This document shows, piece by piece, positions 46,252 to 57,600 of a stretch of 64,000 nt of DNA. Source of the stretch: Cladorhizidae sp. MBARI D1340-BT2 (Eukaryota; Porifera; Demospongiae; Poecilosclerida; Cladorhizidae); assembly GCA_028752905.1 (NCBI GenBank), contig JAQNBH010000003.1, positions 3,776,204 to 3,840,203 of the forward strand, written 5' to 3'. Position 1 is the stretch's first letter. Each line of letters starts with the position of its first letter. Under the pieces are notes generated by a model that saw only the letters and a list, made by a program, of their open reading frames with translations, was not told where the DNA came from and made no database searches. The position numbers and the translations under genes are program-made.

Positions 46252-47725
46252 CTAGCAGGAGAGAGACACGGTCAAGACTAATGCTTGATGTAGTGAGAGA
46301 CAGACGATGCAAGCAGGAGAGAGGCACGATCAAGACTAATGCTTGATGTAGTGAGAGACTGACGATGTAAGCAGGAGAGAGGCACAGTCAAGACTAATGC
46401 TTGATGTAGTGAGAGACTAACAATGCAAGCAGGAGAGAGGCATGGTCAAGACTAATGCTTGATGTAGTGAGAGACTGACAATGCAAGCAGGAGAGAGGCA
46501 TGGTCAAGACTAATGCTTGATGTAGTGAGAGGCTGACAATGCAAGCAGGAGAGAGGCACGGTCAAGACTAATGCTTGATGTAGTGAGAGGCTGACAATGC
46601 AAGCAGGAGAGAGGCACGGTCAAGACTAATGCTTGATGTAGTGAGAGACAGACAATGCAAGCAGGAGAGAGGCACGGTCAAGACTAATGCTTGATGTAGT
46701 GAGAGACAGACAATGCAAGCAGGAGAGAGGCATGGTCAAGACTAATGCTTGATGTAGTGAGAGACTGACGATGCAAGCAGGAGAGAGGCACGGTCAAGAC
46801 TAATGCTTGATGTAGTGAGAGGCAGACGATGGAAGCAGGAGAGAGGCATGGTCAAGACTAATGCTTGATGTAGTGAGAGACAGACAATGCCAGCAGGAGA
46901 GAGGCACGGTCAAGACTAATGCTTGATGTAGTGAGAGACGGACGATGCAAGCAGGAGAGAGGCATGGTCAAGACTAATGCTTGATGTAGTGAGAGACTGA
47001 CAATGCAAGCAGGAGAGAGGCATGGTCAAGACTAATGCTTGATGTAGTGAGAGACAGACGATGCAAGCAGGAGAGAGGCATGGTCAAGACTAATGCTTGA
47101 TGTAGTGAGAGACAGACGATGCAAGCAGGAGAGAGGCATGGTCAAGACTAATGCTTGATGTAGTGAGAGACAGACAATGCAAGCAGGAGAGAGGCATGGT
47201 CAAGACTAATGCTTGATGTAGTGAGAGACAGACAATGTAAGCAGGAGAGAGGCATGGTCAAGACTAATGCTTGATGTAGTGAGAGACAGACAATGCAAGC
47301 AGGAGAGAGGCATGGTCAAGACTAATGCTTGATGTAGTGAGAGACTGACAATGCAAGCAGGAGAGAGGCATGGTCAAGACTAATGCTTGATGTAGTGAGA
47401 GACAGACAATGCAAGCAGGAGAGAGGCATGGTCAAGACTAATGCTTGATGTAGTGAGAGACAGACAATGCAAGCAGGAGAGAGGCATGGTCAAGACTAAT
47501 GCTTGATGTAGTGAGAGACTGACAGTGTAAGCAGGAGAGAGGCATGGTCAAGACTAATGCTTGATGTAGTGAGAGACAGACAATGCAAGCAGGAGAGAGG
47601 CATGGTCAAGACTAATGCTTGATGTAGTGAGAGACTGACAATGCAAGCAGGAGAGAGGCACGGTCAAGACTAATGCTTGATGTAGTGAGAGACAACAAGC
47701 AATGTAAGCAGGAGAGAGACATGGA
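46252..47725. repeat. 58-bp minisatellite, about 25 copies
   Basis: The unit contains GCAAGCAGGAGAGAGGCATG and GTCAAGACTAATGCTTGATG, with an exact 58-bp spacing between copies. Copies differ mainly at CAYGG and AGACWGAC. It is one of the most regular arrays in the window. Confidence 0.95.
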
Positions 47726-48532
47726 CCACATGCTGGTTCTACATGTAGGAGGTTTTGCATCTAGAGAGTGCAGGGCCAAGTATGCTGAAGCCTGGTTCAC
47801 CTCATGTCACTGGCCATGCCACGTGCAATGCTTTTATATATTGTGAACAGTCAGAAACAACTTTTTTGTGTCGCATCACATTGTCGCTAGAATAAACTCA
47901 AGTTCTATTCCAGCGGCATCACGTGGTTTTGGACACTTTCTTGCCATTCTCATGAGCTGATAGTGGGTGTGATTGGTGTGCACTCAAGGTTGGAGGTGTG
48001 TTGCGTGGAAGAGATGGACGAGGAAAAGCTAATAGAAGTGGTTAGGAAGCTCTCCTGTCTATGAGAGATATCTTCAAGGTCTTTATAGACAAAGGAGAAT
48101 GCTTGGAAGAACGTTGCCAGTGATATTTTGATGGTTTGGTGGAGCAGGATTAATCCAAATCTTCTCCGTCAGAACTGTCCAAACCCCCTGAAGTGTGTGG
48201 ATCACTATGTTATTAATGTGTGTGCTCTACTATGGGTACCAACAACGCTAGCAGTCGCTAAATTGTGAACTAACAACGACTAATAGAAAATGACCAGGGA
48301 CAGTAGCTATGGGATACCATGCAACGCAACATCAAGTGACATATTGTGGACCAGGCTTTAAGCTTTAAGAGACTCGCCATATGCCAGTGGCTAGAGTCAG
48401 CAGTAGAGTAGGTGCTTAACAAAAAGTGGGTGAAATATGGTTGAGTCACCAGCTTTTGTGGTTTTCTGTATTGGGACTCAGTGATGTTGGTCTAACAGGT
48501 TTTCATTGCTCTCTCCCTCTCTCTATGTATAG
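47726..48532. other. Upstream flank or intron of the BORCS5-like gene
   Basis: The 3' end is a pyrimidine tract with an acceptor (CTCTCTCTATGTATAG, ending 48532). The first coding exon, expected to start Met-Gly for N-myristoylation, was not found here. Confidence 0.5.
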
Positions 48533-48622
48533 CAAGGCGTCACCGTGGTGCATCCGAGCCCTGAAGCTAGTTGCCGTGCCAACAAACCTGTGGAGCTGCA
48601 GAAACTAGATGAAATTCACAGG
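48533..48622 (+). CDS. BORCS5: BORCS5-like gene, exon a
   Basis: A 30-codon exon reads QGVTVVHPSPEASC through LQKLDEIHR. Only this frame is open. The acceptor is strong (pyrimidine tract, TATAG), and the donor is AGG followed by GTGAAC, phase 0. Confidence 0.7.
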
Positions 48623-51600
48623 GTGAACACAATTTTAAAATCTCTCTTACAAGCACAACTAGTACCCTCGTATCTCCCCCCAACACGCTCTTATACCTCT
48701 CTCCCCACACCTTACTCCTCCCATCTCTCTCCCTCCTCCTCTCCCCCTTCCTCCCCCATCTCCTCCACCTTCCTTCTCAACAGTTTTGGCCTATTTTGAA
48801 ATCCTCCTTGGACTCCATCCCTCCTCAGGAGAAGATAGATGGTGTGTATAATGCAGTCTCTGGCTGGCTATATAATCTTCATCCGGTGTACTATTTTAGA
48901 ATTCACAGATGACCCGTTAAAAACTATGAATTCATCAATGTAGACCACATTATGGACACTTGACCTTTTAGAATAATGGTGGATCACATTATGCACACTT
49001 GGCCTTTTAGAATAATGGTGGACCACATTGATGGCACACTTGACCTTTTAGAATAATGGTAGACGACACTTGACCTTTTAGAATAATGGTAGACCACATT
49101 GATGGCACACTTGGCCTTTTAGAATAATGGTAGGCCACATTATGGACACTTGGCCTTTTAGAATAATGGTAGGCCACATTATGGACACTTGGCCTTTTAG
49201 AATAATGGTGGACCACATTGATGGCACACTTGGCCTTTTAGAATAATGGTAGACCACATTGATGGCACACTTGACCTTTTAGAATAATGGTGGACCACAT
49301 TGATGGCACACTTGGCCTTTTAGAATAATGGTGGACCACATTATGGACACTTGACCTTTTAGAATAATGGTAGAATAATGGTAGACCACATTGATGGGAC
49401 ACTAGACCTTTTAGAATAATGGTAGACCACATTGATGAGACAATTGACCTTTTAGAATAATGGTGGACCACATTGATGGGACACTTGACCTTTTAGAATA
49501 ATGGTGGACCACATTGATGGACACTTGACCTTTTATAATAATGGTAGACCACATTGATGGCACACTTGACCTTTTAGAATAATGGTGGACCACATTATGG
49601 ACACTTGACCTTTTAGAATAATGGTAGACCACATTGATGGGACACTTGACCTTTTAGAATAATGGTGGACCACATTGATGGCACACTTGGCCTTTTAGAA
49701 TAATGGTGGACCACATTGATGGGACACTTGACCTTTTAGAATAATGGTAGACCACATTGATGGGACGCTTGACCTTTTAGAATAATGGTGGACCACATTG
49801 ATGGACACTTGACCTTTTAGAATAATGGTAGACCACATTGATGGCACACTTGACCTTTTAGAATAATGGTGGACCACATTATGGACACTTGACCTTTTAG
49901 AATAATGGTAGACCACATTGATGGGACACTTGACCTTTTAGAATAATGGTGGACCACATTGATGGCACACTTGGCCTTTTAGAATAATGGTAGACCACAT
50001 TGATGGGACACTTGACCTTTTAGAATAATGGTGGACCACATTGATGGCACATTTGACCTTTTAGAATAATGGTGGACCACATTGATGGGACACTTGACCT
50101 TTTAGAATAATGGTGGACCACATTGATGGCACACTTGACCTTTTAGAATAATGGTAGACCACATTATGGACACTTGGCCTTTTAGAATAATGGTGGACCA
50201 CATTGATGAGACACTTGACCTTTTAGAATAATGGTAGACCACATTGATGGCATACTTGACCTTTTAGAATAATGGTGGACCACATTATGGACACTTGACC
50301 TTTTAGAATAATGGTAGACCACATTGATGGGACACTTGACCTTTTAGAATAATGGTGGACCGCATTGATGGCACACTTGGCCTTTTAGAATAATGGTAGA
50401 CCACATTGATAGGACACTTGACCTTTTAGAATAATGGTGGACTACATTGATGGGACACTTGACCTTTTAGAATAATGGTGGACCACATTGATGGCACACT
50501 TGACCTTTTAGAATAATGGTAGACCACATTGATGGGACACTTGACCTTTTAGAATAATGGTGGACCACATTGATGGCACATTTGACCTTTTAGAATAATG
50601 GTAGACCACATTATGGACACTTGACCTTTTAGAATAATGGTGGACCACATTGATGGGACATTTGGCCTTTTAGAATAATGGTGGACCACATTATGGACAC
50701 TTGACCTTTTAGAATAATGGTAGACCACATTGATGGGACACTTGGCCTTTTAGAATAATGGTGGACCACATTGATGGGACACTTGACCTTTTAGAATAAT
50801 GGTGGACCACATTGATGGGACACTTGACCTTTTAGAATAATGGTGGACCACATTGATGGACACTTGACCTTTTAGAATAATGGTGGACGGCACACTTGAC
50901 CTTTTAGAATAATGGTGGACCACATTGATGGCACACTTGACCTTTTAGAATAATGGTACCACATTGATGGGACACTTGACCTTTTAGAATAATGGTGGAC
51001 CACATTGATGGCACACTTGACCTTTTAGAATAATGGTGGACCACATTGATGGCACACTTGGCCTTTTAGAATAATGGCAGACCACATTGATGGGACACTT
51101 GACCTTTTAGAATAATGGTGGACCACATTGATCGGACACTTGGCCTTTTAGAATAATGGTAGACCACATTATGGACACTTGGCCTTTTAGAATAATGGTG
51201 GACCACATTGATGGCACACTTGGCCTTTTAGAATAATGGTAGACCACATTGATGGGCCACTTTGTCTTGAATAATCTGCTTGAATAGTCTGTTTGCAAAT
51301 ATTTTCCTAGCCAGTACAAGTAGGTGTGGTCATGTTCCGTCAGTCCTATTTATTCGTAAGTTTGATTGTAACCTTGAAAACCACAAAGATTAAACCAACT
51401 CAAATAAACCAACTCAAAAATGCCCCTCTGCCCAATGTGTGTGTATATGTTTGTTGTGCATCTGTAAATATAGTTCAAGTGGGTGTGGTCATGTTATGAA
51501 GCCCATCCCATATCCTGCAAACTCTTCCCTTTGTTTCCAGATGGCATTGAGTACCAGCCCCTCCTTCACATGTGCCAGAGGTTCCAGGAGCACTTGGGAG

Positions 51601-54600
51601 AAACTGCCAAGGTCGTCAGCAACGAGCAGGTTAAGCATAAATCAGCAGCTTGAGCGGGGAGGGTTTACTATGTGGGTGCAAAGTGCTGTGCCACCCACCC
51701 AATAATATACCTCAGAAATGTTAGGAGGACTGTATGCACATGCGCTACAAACCGAGTGAGGTGTGGCCAAAGCTGTCCCGCGGATGCAAGGTGTTTAAGT
51801 GCTAATAACCGGCGAAATAATCGAGAGCAATTTTTAACTTTTGTTAATTAAGAAAGAACCTCTTCTCTCATGCCTAACACATAATGACCGACTACTAGCT
51901 AAACGTTTGATGAGAGCTTTACCAATAGTATGTGAGTTTGGAGTCTCTGAGGGCAACAGCAGCGAGGGCAGTGTTGCCTAGCATTCAGGACACCGAGGAG
52001 GAGCAAGATTCACTAGCCAACTCGATGGTGCGGTCCATACAGATGTCCAGATTAACCAAGAGAGTATTGGTGGTTCTATAAACATAGCAAGCTCTATTGT
52101 GAAGCTTGTGGCTCTCATAGCCTTGGTGTGAAGCGGGCTTCAAGGTCACTCCGTGTGACCTGACATGTTGCTTGAGCAAGGCAAAGTGAAGTCACCATCT
52201 GGTCCATGGTGTGACCTGACATGTTGCTTGAGCAAGGCAAGGTGAAGTCACCATCTGGTCCATGGTGTGACCTGACATGTTGCCAAGGTGAAGTCACCAT
52301 CTGGTCCATGGTGTGACCTGACATGTTGCTTGAGCAAGGCAAGGTGAAGTCACCATCTGGTCCATGATGTGTGCATGTGATGTGTGTGTGTGTGTGTGCG
52401 TGCATGTGTGCGCGTGCATATAGCTGGTGTATGATTTCCTTATTACTTCTTATTTTTTCTATCAGTGGAATCTTGTTAATCTTTTCTTTCTTTTTTTAAC
52501 CTTCCCAAACAGAGCGAGCATGGGCTATTATATGTATAACATGTGCATGTACATATATACAATACATGTATAACATGGATGTACATATATACAATACATG
52601 TATAACATGGATGTACATATATACAATACATGTAACTTATGCATGTACATATATACAATACATGTATAACATATGTATGTACAATTGTATAACATATATA
52701 TGTACATATTTATAATATACATGTATAACGTATATATGTACATATATACAAACATGTATAACATATATGTACATATATACAATACATGTATAACATATAT
52801 ATGTACATATATACAAACATGTATAACATATATATGTACATATTTACAATACATGTATAAGGTATGTATGTTCATATATACAATACATGTAACATATTCA
52901 TGTACATAAATGCAATGCATACAAGACATATGTATAACATTATGTAGATATATATTCGTAAATATGTATAACATGTATGTACCAGTGTTATCCCTAGGAA
53001 TTTCTGAAGGGATATTGGGGGGGGGGGGGACACCCGTATAATTTTAGTGGCGACTTTAACCACATCCCATTTTAATTGATCAGCAATCCTTGGGGCAGAA
53101 GCTGCTTCTGTACATCCTGAGTGCAGCCATGTTATGCAGATGTTATGCAGTATATTCTGTCATGGGGGAAGGGAAAGAGATCCAAGATCCATGCTGACTG
53201 AATTGCCCTCCTCCATACCCGGGTGACTTTTCTTTTGTAAATTCTCCAGACACTTCAAGAACATTACAAAGCCTCGTGTTCTCATTTCTTCATGTGTGGA
53301 TAATATATATTTAATATTGTTGCTTGTTTGAAAGTTATTATATAAATTAGTGTGTGGTGTGTGTATGTGTGTGGTGTGTGTGTGTATGTGTGTTGTGTGT
53401 GTGTGTGTGTGCATACATGCGTGCGTATGTGATGGACCATGACCGTGGGCTGATTGTCATTGATTATAATGAAGGAAGAACAGATGCTGTGGTTTGTTTA
53501 TTATTGAAATTGAAACTAAAATGAAAGTTAGACATTCAAGAAGCTTCCACATTGATTCTTTTATTCGTCATGACAGCCCAAAGTTCACAAGTGAGTTCAT
53601 AGGAGAAATCAGATGAACTAGGCCCTTCAATTGCTACCATCAAGAGGTGATTGAGAGTTCTATTGGCTAACCAGTTTCTAAGGTCATTCTTGACTCGAGA
53701 TAGAGTGACGCAGCCTCTTTCACAGTCTACAGAAGACAGGCAGTAAGAGGCCAATAGCTTCCAACTTTGCCAGATTGGGAAACATTAAACTTAATTCCAA
53801 TGTTTTGATCAGATGACTCATGAGCTGGTGAGTTCTCATTTGCTTCAACTTACTATTAGCAGCAAATACACTATTGATGACTTTGAGCTCACCTCTGGTT
53901 GATTCTGGATGCACTACGCCATGAGAACCATAGTGGGTGACAAGCTTATCCCCAGCACTGTGGAAGGGTTGATCTTGTGCGTCAAAATGACTGAGGCCAG
54001 GAAACCTAGCAGTGATATGCTCAGAAAGGGTACTCAAGTACTTACAATATACACCACATTTAAAACTAGCCATCATGCTATCACTAGGCTGCTGCATACC
54101 ACACTCTTCCAGGTCTGATAATTTGATGGGGAGGCTCTGGAAGAAAACCCCAGGAGTCAGGAGTAGAGCGTCTACTGTAGCCTTTGTGCCCACTACTAAT
54201 GGTTTTACTAGACTAAAATCGATGTCTTGCCTCTGGAAAGCACAAGACAAGCCTCTAGAGGTGGAAACATCAGAAAACATGTACAAGACCGCTACAAACT
54301 TGTCTTTTTGACAAAAGGAAGCAAGCCCAGCAGCTACAGCATTCATTCTCTCCCAAGCTTCCCTCTCCAGAACTAACTATCACGGACTGAAAGCATTTGT
54401 GCAGGTGAGCAACAGCTCTATCATGTGAGAGCCAACGGACATCTTTAGCCTGAGTGTGGTTAAGTTGAGGATTAATAAGTACATCCTGAAATTCCTTAAG
54501 CCCCGCCTTTTGAACTGACGAGTACTTTAGAAAGTAGTAAAGCTGTTCAAGAATATCTTTGAACTTTTTTTTAAGGTTAGGGAATTTCATTTGCTGCTCG

Positions 54601-57600
54601 GCCACAAGCTGATGAGCAATGCAGTGAGTGGTTGGAAACCAGGAAAGGTACTTAATCCATAAGGAGTCGAGACACTCTACCTCTCGTTGATGCTCCATCA
54701 CTTCCTAGACCACAAAAATGGTGCGACATATCTAGCTGCAGGTCACTGCAAAGCTTCGTTATGGTGTCAGATATTGTGATGGCCCTCTCATCATGCAACT
54801 CAAACATACGAAGAAAACTAGTTTTTATCAACCCTCCCACAACACAACGGCCATAGAGCTCCTTCGTAACAGACACATCAGTGATTTCATCTATGCGTAG
54901 AGCCAAAAAAGGAGACTCCTGTAGGTGTGAGATTATAGGATCAGAGACAGTTTCACCAAGACACTGAACTAGCTCTTGCATGCAACGCTCTGATGTGTAG
55001 TGTGGATTATCACTAAGTTGCAAGTAAGAAGCTCCAAGCTCAAGAAGCAGTGCAAAGTTGGTGGTGTGTGCAATCTCTCTCTTATTAAGGAAGTGCACGC
55101 ACTTGAGAGCACCAAGAAATGCCTTGTGCTGAGCTGAAACAACCCGCTGGAATGCCATTGCTATCCCACCATCTCTCTTGGAGCAGCAAAGATCAGCTTC
55201 CATCTTAACTGCACAGTATTGTGTGACTCGCTCTGACCATGTGTGACATGGTCTTGCAGGACAAGTTAAACCAAATCGCTCTTCCTAAGGCAACTTTATT
55301 AGGACACTGGCTGAGCTTATGGCACAATGCACACATCATTCCTCAAGCATCATCTACTGCTAGCATCCACGGAAAGTCTGAGTTCGATAGGGACTCCCAG
55401 AGAAGACGGCACAGTGAAGAGCAGCGACAGACTCAACGACTCCGTGCAGCAGATGCAATATTCTAGCTAGAATTGTATTTCAATATTATTATATCAAATG
55501 AAATTTTAATGCCTCATGGATTTGACAAAAATTACTTTAAACTCTAATAGTACAACAGTAGAGGCATATCGGCCGATGCGCCTTCGATTCCCAAGGGATA
55601 TCAGGCCGATATACTTAAACCCTCTGGGGAGAACACTGTACAGGAACATATATATATATACATGTATTATATAGTCACTTGGGGTGAAAAAAAACAATTT
55701 ACCTAAACTTTGACCTACAGCCTAGCGTACGTCCTTGAAATCCAAAACAATATACCTAACTTTTCACAAGTACCCCATGCAAAAGTTTAACAACTGGTTT
55801 GCTTGAAAATACCTCTTACTTTTTTGTTAACATGCAAAAATGTGAATTTTTTTTCACCCCAGCCAAAGGGGTGAAAAAGAACAGTGATCGGGGTGAAAAA
55901 AAATATGCCTAGAAAAACTAAACAACTATAATGACAGTGAAATATACACATTTATGTGTCTTGGTTGATGCTCCACATTCGACTATATCAACATCAGCAA
56001 TGTTTGGCCAGTCCCATCGTATGTCCTTTGGATTTGCAGACAGCTGAACCGGTTTCATATATTTGATTTCTGCCTTTGTATCCTCCTCACTGTCTACATC
56101 ATCACTGAAGAGGAGCTGAACTTGTTCCCAATAATATTTCATCGGTTGTAAATAACGTACAGCATCGAACTCACCAACTTTGACAGCACCAGCTGGTGGC
56201 AGATCTTTGGAAACTCTTCTTCTCTTTAAGTTCATTGTACTTTCTAACCGTCTTCATCAACCAGAGAGCTCCTCCTCATCACCACTACTATTGTTGCTGC
56301 TACTAGACTCTTCTGCATGTCTAGCAACAGGTGAAAGTTGCAGCTTCTTCTTTGCTGTTTTTTCCTTTTTATCCACCTGTCTCTTCAAGTCTTTAGTAGC
56401 AAGGAGGGCACCATGCATACTAACACGTTGTCTCTTTGCTGGTTGTGATGCGGCACTTCTGGGATGTCCTCGAGATCTGATCAGTCTCAAATGTGGTCTC
56501 ATCTTCCACTGGCACAACATTGAAAACGTACTTGGTCCCTGCTGGAGCATACTGTTGAAGTGTCTTCATTAGCTCTGTCGTGATCTTCTTGTTCTCAGGA
56601 GTTTCATAGGATTGTGTCGGCTCTAAGCATGATGTAGCAGGGGGAGGTGAACCAAAAGGTATGCTGGGGGATGCTGCCGCATGTGAGGCTGAAGGCACAC
56701 TTGATGAAGCTGATGCCGTGTTGTTAGAAGGTATAGAACTGGGTCACCACCTTCCTCCCTTGGTTTGTCAGCTGATACCCATTTGTTATATGTGGCCACT
56801 TTCAACTTACCTAATCGTGACATTTTGTACTTCATCCTATCAGCAGGGAAGATACCAGTGGCTCAAAAGCCAGCAGTTACATTACTTGTGCTCAAACCTT
56901 TATGCCAGATCCTGCAGAGAAGGTTCACAAAAGATGCTTTGCGGAGAGGCTCCCGTGTACCTGTTTGATGGACTCTACGTGTGCGGTATTCTTCGTAGTA
57001 GCTCTTGAGATGGTGGAAGCATCCAAAGGTTGCAGTGTGTCGGTGCAGTAGGCTGATAGCTTGAGGATTGAGATGTTCTCGCTCTCTGCCAGTTCAACAA
57101 TAGCAGCAGAGGTGTGTGTGAGGTGACCATCAAATATTAATAGGAGAGGACGAGTGTCTTTGGTCACTTCACAGAATTTGTCATAGAAAATGGTTGTTGT
57201 CATCCATCCATTCTCACTTACAGCATAGTAAGTGTTTGGGAATGAATCTTCTCCAAGCTAATTAGTCATGACATTCTTTCCTTTGAAGATGATGGGAGGA
57301 TCCAATGCCCAGCCATCTGTGCAACACACTGCCAACACTGTAGTAGTGTTTTCGCGATTTGCACCACAAGATACTCTCACAGTCTTGCTTCCTACTGGCC
57401 CAATAGTTTTCCATCGAGATGGATCAGTCGGGAATCTACTCTCATCCAGGTTCCAGATGGCTTCAGGTTTGTCTCTTATTCCAAGACGGTCTAATTCAGC
57501 TTCCAGTAAGTCATAGAACCCATAGATGACAAATGGGTCTGATGTGACATTCTTCCTCGCTATTTGCATGAAGCCTGCTTTTTTGAGACTGAGATTGTGA

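Noticed and set aside
48231..48260. MGTNNASSR as the myristoylated first exon of the BORCS5-like gene
   Set aside because: It has Met-Gly and small residues, but the only GT to leave the exon (GTCGCT) is a poor donor and gives phase 1, whereas exon a needs phase 0.
48623..48799. Read-through of exon a into a Pro/Ser-rich tail
   Set aside because: The Pro/Ser-rich translation is the polypyrimidine tract of a short intron. Splicing at 48622/48784 gives a far better family match.
49007..51319. Several minus-strand frames with HYSKRSSVPSMW repeats
   Set aside because: They are products of the intronic minisatellite and are open only where no frame-changing short unit intervenes.
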